Positions 41,852 through 50,830 of a stretch of 53,011 nt of DNA are shown piece by piece. The number at the start of each line of letters is the position of its first letter. Position 1 is the first letter of the stretch. The notes beneath the pieces were generated by a model that saw nothing but the letters and a program-made list of their open reading frames with translations, was not told the origin of the DNA and ran no database searches. This DNA comes from an uncultured Clostridia bacterium (lineage in GTDB: Bacteria; Bacillota; Clostridia; Peptostreptococcales; Anaerovoracaceae). The translations under genes were made by a program, and so were the position numbers. The stretch covers positions 1 through 53,011 of the forward strand of contig CALIYX010000007.1 in the NCBI GenBank assembly GCA_938049335.1, given 5' to 3'.

Positions 41852-42497
41852 CCATCGCAAGAATCTCTTCCTCGCTCATTCCAACGAGTTCTTTTGTCCA
41901 AAGTCCGATGATATCAGACATTATGCCATCGCATACATATGCATCATCATCACTTCCAAATCTACATGTAAAAAGTGGTTCTCTTGTCGCAGATTTATAA
42001 AAGTCCATAGCAAGCTCATGGAAGCTATTTGGACTAAAGTCTAGCGACAGTTCCCTTGCCAAGGAAGCTCTGCTTTCATCCCAGCTAAATCCCTCAATCT
42101 GACAATTCGCCCTTTGCTTTTCTATATATCTTTCACAGAATATCTTAATAAGCTTATCATTGCAATATAAGTATTTACAATTGAAATCTGATATACATCC
42201 AGCACAAATCAAAAACTCAAGAAGTTTATCTAGACTTTCGGAAACTCTGCCCACAGAGCCCTCACTGCTTATAAGGCCAATGCTTCCATCCTCAAGGAAA
42301 AGAAATTCGCCACCACTACCGTCACGCGCAAATACCTCTCCCTCCATAGAAAATATCTCTCCATGACCCTGAAACTCCGTGTCCTGTTCCTGCTCTAAAA
42401 AATAAATATCGCATTCACTCATGAGTCTGTGATTTAACTCAGCACTATTTCTTATCAAATTAAGAAGCTCTTCTCTACTAGGTTTTCCCTTGCTCAT
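41844..42497 (-). CDS. SUKH-like/SMI1-related protein, likely immunity type
   Basis: 217 residues, acidic, cytosolic. The central part (FARDGSGGEFLFLEDGSIGLISSEGSVGRVSESLDKLLEFLI, about 57-100) has the strand-helix pattern of SUKH domains, where a small-residue strand pair precedes an ESLDKLLEFL helix. The N- and C-terminal parts are unassigned. ATG 42497 follows AGAGATGAG-type purine sequence, a weak site. It lies downstream of the broken aldehyde dehydrogenase and converges on the toxin gene. Assignment to SUKH is moderate and rests on pattern only. Confidence 0.6.
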   Translation of the reverse strand: MSKGKPSREELLNLIRNSAELNHRLMSECDIYFLEQEQDTEFQGHGEIFSMEGEVFARDGSGGEFLFLEDGSIGLISSEGSVGRVSESLDKLLEFLICAGCISDFNCKYLYCNDKLIKIFCERYIEKQRANCQIEGFSWDESRASLARELSLDFSPNSFHELAMDFYKSATREPLFTCRFGSDDDAYVCDGIMSDIIGLWTKELVGMSEEEILAMAK

Positions 42498-42527
42498 CTC
42501 TAAATTGTCCTTCCTTCCCTCGCACGA

Positions 42528-43934
42528 TTACTTAAACAGCTTTCTCAAAAATTCAAAGGCCTTTTCGTTATATGGCGGAGCAATCTGCTTGATATTAAAT
42601 CTTGCCTTATTCCTATAAACGCCGCGTCTATGCGAAAATGTCTCTATACTGTATTTACCGTGATAGGAACCCATACCAGAATGACCTACTCCACCGAAAG
42701 GCAGGCTATCTATAGAAACATGCTTAATGGTGTCGTTAATTGTAATATTTCCGCTTGATATTCTGCTCTTTACACTCTCGATATATTCTTTATTCTTTGA
42801 GAAAATATACATTGCAAGAGGCTTTTCCCCATCTCTGACCTTATCAACAGCTTCATCTAAACTTCCGTATGAAACTATAGGAAGTATCGGTCCGAATATT
42901 TCATCTGCCATAGCTGCACTTTCGCTTACGCTGGCATCCCCAAGTTTTCCTAGATCAAGAAGGGTGGGCGCTATATAGCTTTGTTCTATATCAAAGTCCC
43001 CACCGAAGACAACTAAGTCCTTATCGCTTTCTAGTATTTTTGCAAGTCTTTCCGCCTGTTTCTCGTTTATTATGCGCCCATAGTCAGGATTTTCTTTGAT
43101 GTTTTCCCCGTAGTGCTCGTGTATTACGGCTTTGAGCTCTTCTATCAAAGCAAGCTTTCTGCTCTCATGAACTAGCACATAGTCAGGCGCTATGCAAGTC
43201 TGCCCGTTGTTTAAAAACTTTCCCCAAGCTATTCGCTTTGCTGCAAGCTTTATATCAAAGCTTTCATCTATGAATACTGGGCTCTTTCCACCTAGCTCAA
43301 GTGTTAATGGAGTTAAATTCTTTGATGCAGCTTCCATGACTATTTTCCCTACGCGCACGCTTCCCGTGAAGAAGATATAGTCAAAGCGCAGGCTCAGCAG
43401 TTTGGTAATCACATCCACACCGCCACATACGGATGCGACATAGCATTCATCAAATGCCTCCCTTATTATATCCGAGATAACTTTTTCGGTTTCTGGCGCA
43501 AGTTCGCTCGGCTTTACTACTGCCGTGTTTCCTGATGCAATCGCTCCAATCAGTGGCTCCATCGCAAGCTGAAAAGGATAGTTAAAAGGTGCTATAATCA
43601 GCACGCTTCCGTAGGGCTCATACTATATATAGCTCTCACCGTACTGGATTATTGTCGTGTTAACGCTCTTGGTCTTAGTCCACTTTGCTAGGTTCTTTAC
43701 AAATAGGTCTATACTTGCATATATTCCCCCTACTTCACTAAAGAAGGACTCTTGCTCAGGCTTTCCCAGATCCTCCCTTAGGGCATCGAGCACCTTCTGC
43801 TCGTAGATTTTGATAGCCTTTTTTAGGCGCTTTAGCTTTGATATACGAAACTCAGTATCCCTGGTTTCACCAGTTCTAAAGTAATCCTTTTGTTTCTGAA
43901 GAAGCTCATCTAATCTGATGTTCATATCTTCCAT
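42528..43934 (-). pseudogene. Class-3 aldehyde dehydrogenase, interrupted by an in-frame TAG
   Basis: Restored, the frame encodes about 468 residues of an NAD(P)-dependent aldehyde dehydrogenase like YwdH or fatty-aldehyde dehydrogenase. The N-terminal 103 residues (43623-43934) end at TAG (43625-43623); the frame then continues without shift as YEPYGSVLIIAPFNYPFQL to 42528. The downstream portion keeps FFTGSVRVGK, the active-site Glu in LELGGKSPVF, and the catalytic Cys in NNGQTCIAPDYV. A single base change would repair it, so it is a recent lesion, a strain-specific allele or a sequencing error. The C-terminal fragment alone lacks part of the NAD fold. ATG 43934 is preceded by AAAGGAGATAGATATGGAAG. 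Confidence 0.85.
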
Positions 43935-43949
43935 ATCTATCTCCTTTTG

Positions 43950-44666
43950 CTAGATTTTTATAGCCTTTGTTCTATCCCTTTTCTGGACACTGTCATGAAA
44001 AATCACCTTGCCATGAATTGCGTTTTGGTGTGCTGCAAGAATAAAGGGAACAAGCGACGCCTTTAGGGAATATATTGCTATAAATCCAAGGATCATTCCT
44101 ATGCTTTTGATGTCATAATGTTTAACTAGTCCCACGTAAAGCACCATCAGATTTAATAAAACATTTAGCAAGCTTGCCATACTTGCTATCAAAATATTGC
44201 TTCTAACCTTAGGCCTTATGATTTTTATCAAAAATATGCTTAGCAGAGAAATGTTATAAACACATATAGGTAACGCATTTTTTCGGTAGATAATCAGGCT
44301 CTTTCTATTATAAAGTGCTCTCGGATATCCTCCTCCAGAAACCGCATTTATCCATACATGAGCCACTGCATCAACTTCCTCCCAAGGCACGGTGATGTTT
44401 ATCTTTTTGATATATATGCCCGATTTTCCGATTGAAAGCTTCCAGCATGCAAAGTGCATAAGAATACTTATGACTATCAAAATTGCAAATCCCATATATG
44501 CATACTGATAGGGGCTAAGGCTAATTTCTAGAATTCCTAAGTCTAAATCTACATTATTATTGCCTACTTTATGATATGTAATTACATAAAACACTGTAAG
44601 CCCATACATCAAAATGAATATTGGATACCTGTAATAAATGCTGTGAAATTTGATTCCTTTTTCCAT
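43950..44666 (-). CDS. Polytopic membrane protein of unknown function
   Basis: 238 residues, not recognised. About five hydrophobic helices: IFILMYGLTVFYVITY near 15-30, YMGFAILIVISILMHFA near 57, a helix pair near ILIASMASLLNVLLNLMVLYVG, and IGMILGFIAIYSLKASLVPFIL. Between the second and third helices a soluble segment (GKSGIYIKKINITVPWEEVDAVAHVW) has the strand-turn pattern of a bacterial PH-like domain, where the PWEEV loop is typical. It starts 2 bases before the end of the next gene upstream (44669), so the pair is cotranscribed. Function unknown. Confidence 0.7.
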   Translation of the reverse strand: MEKGIKFHSIYYRYPIFILMYGLTVFYVITYHKVGNNNVDLDLGILEISLSPYQYAYMGFAILIVISILMHFACWKLSIGKSGIYIKKINITVPWEEVDAVAHVWINAVSGGGYPRALYNRKSLIIYRKNALPICVYNISLLSIFLIKIIRPKVRSNILIASMASLLNVLLNLMVLYVGLVKHYDIKSIGMILGFIAIYSLKASLVPFILAAHQNAIHGKVIFHDSVQKRDRTKAIKI

Positions 44667-44668
44667 TT

Positions 44669-45181
44669 CTACATCCTTATCTTTTGCGCAAGAGAATATA
44701 TCTCATCCATATCGCGCATCTCGCTTGTTCCTATAGGGTTACGAGTCATTACTCCCGTTATCGTCCTAAACTCCTTGGCCCTAGCTCTTAATTTGATATT
44801 TCCACTGTCGGTATATATATTCAAGTTAACGGATTTTGCATTTACACCATCCATTTTGATACTAGCCCTGCAGTCTATGATTTCTCCAGACAAAAGTTCT
44901 TCGCTCCCCTGCCAAACCCTTATGCTATCACTGTAAATCTCTACGGTATAATCCTTTGTCAGGCTTTGCTGTATTTTCTTGATTAGAGCAAAGGCGCCTG
45001 CTAAGCAGGTTGCGACTATTATAAATAGGCTTACTTGATTTTCTTTGATAAAATCCTTTGCTCCAAGATAGAATACTGCAAGATTTATACCTAGTATAGG
45101 AAGCATAAAAAGTGCCGGAGAGGCTAATCCTATGATAATATCTGATTTTGATGTTGTTGCTGTAAATTCGTATTTTTCCAT
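44669..45181 (-). CDS. Membrane protein with PH-like C-terminal domain, unknown function
   Basis: 170 residues. Two N-terminal hydrophobic helices (LASPALFMLPILGINLAVFYLG and SLFIIVATCLAGAFALI) are followed by a soluble domain (YTVEIYSDSIRVWQGSEELLSGEIIDCRASIKMDG...), whose strands resemble bacterial PH-domain proteins, ending in a helix with MTRNPIGTSEMRDMDEIYSLAQ. It is directly upstream of a second membrane protein and downstream of a lipoprotein, giving a three-gene envelope cluster. I cannot assign a function. Confidence 0.68.
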   Translation of the reverse strand: MEKYEFTATTSKSDIIIGLASPALFMLPILGINLAVFYLGAKDFIKENQVSLFIIVATCLAGAFALIKKIQQSLTKDYTVEIYSDSIRVWQGSEELLSGEIIDCRASIKMDGVNAKSVNLNIYTDSGNIKLRARAKEFRTITGVMTRNPIGTSEMRDMDEIYSLAQKIRM

Positions 45182-45218
45182 AGTTTTCCTACTAAATAAT
45201 CCATCTCTTGATGGCTTA

Positions 45219-46331
45219 CTACTGATTAAATGTTACGATGACAGTCTTAATGCTCTTTGAACTTTGCGACTCTAAGAATAGAACCTTAATATTCTTGAAA
45301 GTGACACCTTCGGTTCTCTCCTGCTCACTATTTGGCTTTGATATATTTAAAGCTTTATACGGATCAATCCATTCCCTGCGCTCGTCATAAATTAGCTCTA
45401 TCGACTTATCTTTGATAAATATAGTATCAGAGTTTGAGATTACCATCTTGTACAGGGTCGCATCGTATAGCGAGCAAGGCGAATCTGTCATGTTCTTCAC
45501 CTGAATCTCTATTCTTGCACTTCTATAATCGTCTTTCTTAGCCAGTGTATATGTTTCACTGATTTCACCCGGCTGTAAAACTATGCTGCTTAAATCAGCA
45601 CCTGTCGGATTATCTAGATCCATAACCTTGTAAAGACAATCTTCAAAGCTGTCACCTCCGAGCATAAATGTACGTCCCGAGCTTGCTCTAATCATTACAC
45701 CATTTGGATTCATAGCATGCGTCTGAATCTGTGGGGCAAGCTCTGCATATAGCTCATCAAAGCTCTTCATTGTAACCTTGCCATTCTCAGCTCTTCCAAC
45801 ATCTACATATTTGCTCTCATCGCTTACATCGCCCTTGAATCTGATTCCATGGATATCAAATCTTAGAGGTAAGTTCTCTACATCAATCAAAGCACTATAC
45901 TTCTCACGCACTGTGTTAATAAAAGCAACAAATCTGTCATATGAAGTTTTTAGTTCATCAATCGATTTTACTTGGGCAGAATATGCTAGTTCCGGATCCA
46001 AATACTCAATATGGTCCTTTCCCATATCCGTTGAAGATTGGAAAGTCTTAATTACATGTTCAGTAAAAACATCATCAAAATCATTCCATACAAAGGAACC
46101 CATAAATGGCTGATGCGAAACTGTAATATTAAATTTGAGACCCGGATATTTCTTGAGGCTTACAATATAGTAACGCTTATGCTTTGGGTTTTGCTCAAGG
46201 GTATACTCATTTTCCCCATAAACCCTATCAAGATATTTATCAATTCTTGCCTTATCCTCCTTAGGATTAGAGCACCCCATCAAAAGGAGAACAGCGATTC
46301 CGATAATAAACAAAACAACATATTTTTTCAT
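45219..46331 (-). CDS. Lipoprotein of unknown function
   Basis: 370 residues. The signal is KKYVVLFIIGIAVLLLMGCSNPKEDK with lipobox LLMGC and lipidated Cys near 20. The mature protein alternates charged helices and strands (YGENEYTLEQNPKHKRYYIVSLKKYPGLKFN; DLSSIVLQPGEISETYTLAKKDDYRSARIEIQVKN). The latter part looks like an Ig-like or DUF4352-type beta-sandwich carried by many Gram-positive lipoproteins, a weak assignment. It precedes the two PH-like membrane proteins at 37 bases and may work with them at the cell surface. Confidence 0.7.
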   Translation of the reverse strand: MKKYVVLFIIGIAVLLLMGCSNPKEDKARIDKYLDRVYGENEYTLEQNPKHKRYYIVSLKKYPGLKFNITVSHQPFMGSFVWNDFDDVFTEHVIKTFQSSTDMGKDHIEYLDPELAYSAQVKSIDELKTSYDRFVAFINTVREKYSALIDVENLPLRFDIHGIRFKGDVSDESKYVDVGRAENGKVTMKSFDELYAELAPQIQTHAMNPNGVMIRASSGRTFMLGGDSFEDCLYKVMDLDNPTGADLSSIVLQPGEISETYTLAKKDDYRSARIEIQVKNMTDSPCSLYDATLYKMVISNSDTIFIKDKSIELIYDERREWIDPYKALNISKPNSEQERTEGVTFKNIKVLFLESQSSKSIKTVIVTFNQ

Positions 46332-46446
46332 AGATATTACCGTCCCAATTTAGTCTAATTTTCGCAATAGATTTATACCAATATTATACCATATTTTAAA
46401 ATTCTTCATAGCTTTGAGTTTGAGTAAGTCCTTGCTTTGATGCATC

Positions 46447-46490
46447 AAAAAAGATAGAGACAGGGCACTCACCCCGCTCTATCTTTGATG
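46447..46490 (-). terminator. Terminator of the antiporter gene
   Basis: AAAGATAGAG...CTCTATCTTTTTTG on the minus strand (about 46449-46487), with inner GGG/CCC pairing. Confidence 0.85.
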
Positions 46491-46497
46491 TAAATAA

Positions 46498-47961
46498 CTA
46501 TTGAACTACATAGTCCTCGTGATCATATTCTGCCCTCATCTCTGGCGAAAGCTTGTCCATGAAGTCTTTTCTTCCGAGCTTAAAGATGATTGATACGGTC
46601 ATAACAACGAACATTACAAAGCAGTAAATTGTCATAGGCATGATCTGCACACCTGTTAGTGGCGCGCCGGAATCCTTTGCAAAGCCTAGTGTGTAAACAA
46701 CAGCTGGCGTCCATGGCAAGCAGTATGCCAAGGTGTTTGACTGAGCATCCATTAGGTTTGCAGTTCTATAAGGTGAAATTCCGTGTTGCTTTGATAGCGG
46801 TTTAGCAAAAGAAGCACCGACAGCTAGAATTGCTGGAGCATTCAGTCCCATGATACCTGATAAAATGATTACCATAGCAGAAATTACAAATTCTGCACCT
46901 GTTGCTGTCTTTGCAACCTTTCCAAGTCCATTCAGTATCAAAAGGTCTCCCTCTCCCTGTCTCATGATGTTTATTGAACCAAAGAGCAGAAGCGCTAAAA
47001 CTATAACCTGAATCATTCCAGCAATACCATCGTATAAAACGCCTCCAACCACGCGGTCAAGACCTTCGCCTCCAACTGAGAACACTGCAGGGAGCGTAGA
47101 GTCTGAATCAATGTGAATCAAGTCAATAAGTCCTGTCGGAACAGCAAATACAAGAGCAAGTATTATACCTATTGATGTAGCTATGATGATATCGCCTGAC
47201 TTTATCGCAATGTATATTGTTATAGCTACAGGTATTAGCATGATGAGAGTCATTGGATTATAGCTTGCGTTTTCAGTTGCCCCATTCTTATCTGGTCCAA
47301 GCACCATGCTCACGATTATGAATACCGGAATCGATATTGCGCATGAAATGATACTGTACTTAAGTCTTGATCTTACAACGCCTGGTACATCAACACCCTG
47401 AGTTGCAGCAGAGCAAATTGTTGTATCAGAAATAGGGGCTAGATTATCACCAAACGCCGCTCCCGAAATAATTGCACCTGCTAGTAGTGGATGGTTGCAT
47501 CCTAGAGCAACACCTGCTGGGTAAAGCACGCCCATGCCTGCTGCAATTGTTCCAAATCCTGTTCCTGAAGCTGTTGCAAACACCGCTGAGGCAAGGAAGG
47601 TGATAATTAGGAACATCGTAGGTCCAACACCTGCATTTGCTGCTACGCCTGCTATACCTGCTGCAAGTCCAGAAACCCTCAAAACTCTTGAGAATACTCC
47701 AGCAAATATCCAGCACACGATAGGAACTAAGCATTCTTCACTTGCCATACCTGAGATAACAACCTGTGAGTACTGCTTTTTGTCCTTTGATAGAAAGAAA
47801 GGAATCAAAAGTGCAAGAAAGGCTGGTACCCAAAGCGCACCATCTGAAATTGATCCCCAAACAAAGGTTGTGATAATTATCGTGATGATAAAAATCACAA
47901 ATGGCAAAAGAGAGACTCCCGCGCCACCATAGAATTCTAAACGTTTTTTCCCTGTTTCCAT
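46498..47961 (-). CDS. NhaC-type Na+/H+ antiporter family protein
   Basis: 487-residue secondary transporter with about 12 helices. Family features include SGTGFGTIAAGMGVLYPAGVALG near 133, GAAFGDNLAPISDTTICSAATQGVD near 170, and IMGLNAPAILAVGASFAKPL near 375, matching NhaC-like antiporters and their amino-acid-exchanging relatives (for example malate/lactate or tyrosine exchangers). The conserved DNLSPISDTT-like motif with acidic residues is intact. ATG 47961 follows AGGAGGATTTAT. It is monocistronic with a strong terminator. The exact couple (Na+/H+ or substrate exchange) is open. Confidence 0.87.
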   Translation of the reverse strand: METGKKRLEFYGGAGVSLLPFVIFIITIIITTFVWGSISDGALWVPAFLALLIPFFLSKDKKQYSQVVISGMASEECLVPIVCWIFAGVFSRVLRVSGLAAGIAGVAANAGVGPTMFLIITFLASAVFATASGTGFGTIAAGMGVLYPAGVALGCNHPLLAGAIISGAAFGDNLAPISDTTICSAATQGVDVPGVVRSRLKYSIISCAISIPVFIIVSMVLGPDKNGATENASYNPMTLIMLIPVAITIYIAIKSGDIIIATSIGIILALVFAVPTGLIDLIHIDSDSTLPAVFSVGGEGLDRVVGGVLYDGIAGMIQVIVLALLLFGSINIMRQGEGDLLILNGLGKVAKTATGAEFVISAMVIILSGIMGLNAPAILAVGASFAKPLSKQHGISPYRTANLMDAQSNTLAYCLPWTPAVVYTLGFAKDSGAPLTGVQIMPMTIYCFVMFVVMTVSIIFKLGRKDFMDKLSPEMRAEYDHEDYVVQ

Positions 47962-48164
47962 ATAAATCCTCCTGAGTAAATATGAAAAATAACTAGCATA
48001 ACAAATTCATCGAATCTATCCATCCCCCATACTGTAAAGCTTCGACACAACTTGTTCTTATATCCATTGTGCCTTAAAATATGAGAGCTTTCAAGTAATT
48101 GTACAAAATTAAACAGTGCTTGCTAAATAAAATTATCAGAATTGGATTCACGCACATTTTTTTG

Positions 48165-48193
48165 TTGACAAATATATACACTTCCCTTATAAT
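48165..48193 (+). promoter_or_regulatory. Consensus promoter of the tRNA operon
   Basis: Perfect TTGACA (48165-48170), 17-base spacer and perfect TATAAT (48188-48193), 33 bases before tRNA-Asn. This is the strongest promoter in the window. Confidence 0.93.
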
Positions 48194-48225
48194 ATGTATT
48201 GTTGCTAACGCAATTTATTAGGTAT

Positions 48226-48300
48226 TCCGAGATAGCTCAATGGTGGAGCAACCGGCTGTTAACCGGTAGGCTGTGGGTTCGAGCCCCACTCTCGGAGCCA
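48226..48300 (+). tRNA. tRNA-Asn (GTT)
   Basis: 75 bases with encoded CCA. Acceptor TCCGAGA/TCTCGGA, anticodon loop CTGTTAA with anticodon GTT, and T arm GTGGGTTCGAGCCCCAC. First gene of the tRNA operon. Confidence 0.96.
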
Positions 48301-48307
48301 TTTTTTC

Positions 48308-48396
48308 GCCGGTGTGGCGGAATTGGCAGACGCCCGGGACTTAAAATCCCGTGATCCTCACGGATCGTACCGGTTCGACCCCGGTCACCGGCACCA
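48308..48396 (+). tRNA. tRNA-Leu (TAA)
   Basis: 89 bases with the long variable arm typical of leucine tRNAs (GTGATCCTCACGGATCGT) and encoded CCA. Acceptor GCCGGTG/CACCGGC; anticodon loop CTTAAAA, anticodon TAA. Confidence 0.95.
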
Positions 48397-48423
48397 CTTT
48401 CTGTAAGATCACAAACTTAATAT

Positions 48424-48499
<76 letters not shown>

Positions 48500-48510
48500 C
48501 GCAAAATGTA

Positions 48511-48538
48511 TCCCTAGCCATGAGGCTAGGGATTTTTT
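48511..48538 (+). terminator. tRNA operon terminator
   Basis: TCCCTAGCC, loop ATGA, GGCTAGGGA, then six T: a 9-bp GC-rich stem. Confidence 0.93.
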
Positions 48539-48692
48539 GTTAAATTTTTATATAATCTAATAGAATTATATTGATGGTTTGATTAAGGCCAAAACTAAAC
48601 TTTTATGAAATTTGTATATGTGATAAAATACAGTTGATTAAATAAATAAGTGATATTCGATTTTTGATTTATATGCATTGGAGAAGTTATAT

Positions 48693-49298
48693 ATGACATC
48701 AATAGATTTTTTAAACAAACTGTATAAAATCCTAGATTTACAAGGATATAGTCTTTCTTTTTCTCCAGCCAAGTCTAAGAACTATATGCTATACTGCAAC
48801 GGTAACTTTATCGGAGGATTGTTTGACGACGAGTTGTGCTTTGTCTATGCAGACAGTGTGAATGACTTGCTTGGACACCCAGAACCCGTCTACCGTGGGT
48901 ACTCAAGCACAGCCTTACACAAAATGTTGATAATACCAGAGGAGCACTGGAAAACAGCTTTAAAACTACTCTATACGGAGAAATTTGACCATAAGCGTTT
49001 GGTTTACGACATTACATATACCAGTATTGGCGCAGCTGTAGTGGAGGATTTCTATGACAAGAACATTGTGTTCTTGCAGTTCTGCTTCGAAAGAAAGCTA
49101 CTTGTAAAAAACCCTCTAGATCAGCAGAACCGTATCCTTCAAATGGTATATCTAAACAAAGATCTGACTGAAACAGGCCAATATATATTTCCAAAACTGC
49201 TACAAAAATTTCTCATTTATACAGATAGTAATGGGAAAACCAGTTTGGAATCCATGTTGAAACGTTGGTACAATAGTTTGGCTGTCCATAAAAACTAA
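48693..49298 (+). CDS. TfoX-N-like protein, 3' end altered by IS remnant
   Basis: 201 residues from ATG 48693, preceded by TTGGAGAAGTTATAT; a TTG at 48678 lies inside that site. Residues about 10-90 (KNYMLYCNGNFIGGLFDDELCFVYADS...) have the pattern of TfoX N-terminal domain proteins of Clostridia, and EEHWKTALKLLYTEKF ends that domain. The remaining 110 residues are unassigned. The stop TAA at 49296-49298 falls in sequence derived from an IS left end (49295-49380), so the original C-terminus may have been longer. It is the only plus-strand gene between the tRNAs and the restriction-modification system. Confidence 0.65.
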   Translation: MTSIDFLNKLYKILDLQGYSLSFSPAKSKNYMLYCNGNFIGGLFDDELCFVYADSVNDLLGHPEPVYRGYSSTALHKMLIIPEEHWKTALKLLYTEKFDHKRLVYDITYTSIGAAVVEDFYDKNIVFLQFCFERKLLVKNPLDQQNRILQMVYLNKDLTETGQYIFPKLLQKFLIYTDSNGKTSLESMLKRWYNSLAVHKN

Positions 49299-49380
49299 TT
49301 CTAAGGAAGATATACCACATTTTAACGTTGAAATTTGAATGAGTTCAGTAGTTTTTATCAACACTTTTTGTCCTATAGCA
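49295..49380 (-). mobile_element. Remnant of an IS left end related to the element at 16393
   Basis: On the minus strand it reads GCTATAGGACAAAAAGTG at its outer edge and then, after diverged sequence, GTGGTATATCTTCC and TTAGAATTAG, matching the region just before the transposase ribosome binding site of the intact IS (about 16550-16573). No transposase remains. It lacks the extra terminator hairpin and second TIR core of the intact copy, so it appears to represent the simple ancestral left end. Confidence 0.82.
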
Positions 49381-49443
49381 CTCGATTTTTCTCTTACATA
49401 CAATTCAGATAGTCTATAGGGATATTTGACCACTTTAATAATC

Positions 49444-49483
49444 CATTCAGTGATATTTTTGATTTTCATTCAGTGATATTTTT
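49444..49483. repeat. 17-bp direct repeat
   Basis: CATTCAGTGATATTTTT occurs at 49444-49460 and 49467-49483, separated by GATTTT (period 23). It lies between the IS remnant and the methyltransferase terminator. The role is unknown; possible protein-binding iterons or replication slippage. Confidence 0.7.
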
Positions 49484-49548
49484 AAGTTTTATAAAGTTCA
49501 TACACGATAATGTAAAATTTTATATACCTACACATATTTGCAATAAAA

Positions 49549-49586
49549 TATAGGATAACCCAAGATAAAACAAAGGTTATCCTATA
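49549..49586 (-). terminator. Terminator of the methyltransferase gene
   Basis: TATAGGATAACC and GGTTATCCTATA form a 12-bp stem; the following minus-strand sequence TTTTATT is only moderately T-rich. Confidence 0.7.
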
Positions 49587-49589
49587 TAT

Positions 49590-50804
49590 TTATTCGTTTT
49601 CAATAATTTTATCTAGCACCCTTCCCATTCTGGTTACCATCGGCACTACTAGTGCATTTCCCATACAGAATCTACGCATTCTATCAGGCATACCTTTGGT
49701 CCAATTATCATCAAATCCTTGCAATCTTTCACATTCAACGGGAGTCAATATCCTAATAGTCCCCGTGCCTGGATCTGCAACAATATGTGTGCTCCTGTTC
49801 TTTGTCCCTTCGCTGGTTAGCATTGTTCTACCCGGTTTGTTATGGTAGTCTAAGAACGGAATTGCTCCCTCAGAGAATATGTATTTGTGCCCATCTGCAG
49901 TAGTTCGTTCTTTTTTCTTAGCGCCCTTCATTGTAACCCATGATGGTAAATCAGAGCTGCTAACAAAATAATCATCATTTTCGCATAGCTCTAGTATGCT
50001 TCCAAGTGTGATAGGTGGTTCTTCTTGCTCAACTACTTTACCCGTAATGATGTTCCCCTCTCTCATGACACCAGCATTTTCAAAACCAAAACTAAACTTA
50101 TCTGATACATCCACAACATCATCGTATAGTTTGGCTTCACTAAATTTAGTAAGTTCCATTGATATTGGAAATGCATTTACCATGAATCCATCTCTGTTTA
50201 TTATATCTATCATTGGGATCTTAGCTTGTTTTTCTCCGTACTTAGTATCGTTCAAATATGCAAATATAAATGTACGTCTACGGCGCTGTGGCCCACCGTA
50301 ATGAGCAGCATTGACCACACGCCATTCAACACTATAGTTCAATTCATTTAAGCACGCAAGTATAACACCAAAGTCACGTCCCCTTTGTTTTGCTGGCGAT
50401 TTTATAAGTCTATCGACATTTTCTAGTAATATAAATGGCGGTTTCTTCGCTATTATTGTATCTCTTATTTGCCACCAGAGAACGCCTTTCTTGCCTTCTA
50501 TCCCTTTTGATGTTGATAAACTGTGCGCCACAGAATAATCTTGACAAGGAAAGCCCCCAACTAAAAGTGTATGACTTGGTATTGAAGATTTATTGACTTC
50601 TGATATGTCAATTCCCGTTGTGACTTCACCGTTAATATCCTTGGATTCACCGAAATGCTCAGCGTAACAGTCGTGTGCCCATTGAGTTCTTGCCCCAGGC
50701 TCCCACTGGGAAAACCAAACAGTCTCCCATCCAGAATTTAGCCTTTCAAATCCAAGTCTGAACCCTCCTACGCCTGCAAATAGCTCTACTATTGTCTTGT
50801 TCAT
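49590..50804 (-). CDS. DNA (cytosine-5) methyltransferase, restriction-modification partner
   Basis: Methylates cytosine at C5 to protect host DNA. 404 residues from ATG 50804 (MNKTIVELFAGVGG), preceded by TTGGAGGGCTTTT; a longer upstream frame is spurious. Motif I is FAGVGGFRLGFE, IV is GGFPCQDYSVA with the catalytic Cys near 81, VI is LLENVDRL, VIII is GGPQRRRRTFIFA, IX is RILTPVECERLQGF, and X is MGNALVVPM near 385. The target recognition domain is about 190-310. Paired with a Sau3AI-like nuclease it should recognise GATC (inference). Its promoter and leader are unusual (see 50831-50924). Confidence 0.95.
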   Translation of the reverse strand: MNKTIVELFAGVGGFRLGFERLNSGWETVWFSQWEPGARTQWAHDCYAEHFGESKDINGEVTTGIDISEVNKSSIPSHTLLVGGFPCQDYSVAHSLSTSKGIEGKKGVLWWQIRDTIIAKKPPFILLENVDRLIKSPAKQRGRDFGVILACLNELNYSVEWRVVNAAHYGGPQRRRRTFIFAYLNDTKYGEKQAKIPMIDIINRDGFMVNAFPISMELTKFSEAKLYDDVVDVSDKFSFGFENAGVMREGNIITGKVVEQEEPPITLGSILELCENDDYFVSSSDLPSWVTMKGAKKKERTTADGHKYIFSEGAIPFLDYHNKPGRTMLTSEGTKNRSTHIVADPGTGTIRILTPVECERLQGFDDNWTKGMPDRMRRFCMGNALVVPMVTRMGRVLDKIIENE

Positions 50805-50830
50805 AAAAGCCCTCCAATTTAGCTTGTAAG

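Noticed and set aside
49200..49469. 89-codon minus-strand frame resembling the leader of the transposase frame
   Set aside because: It is a chance frame through the IS remnant and flanking debris; the shared GISSLELVF text comes from the untranslated left end of the IS.
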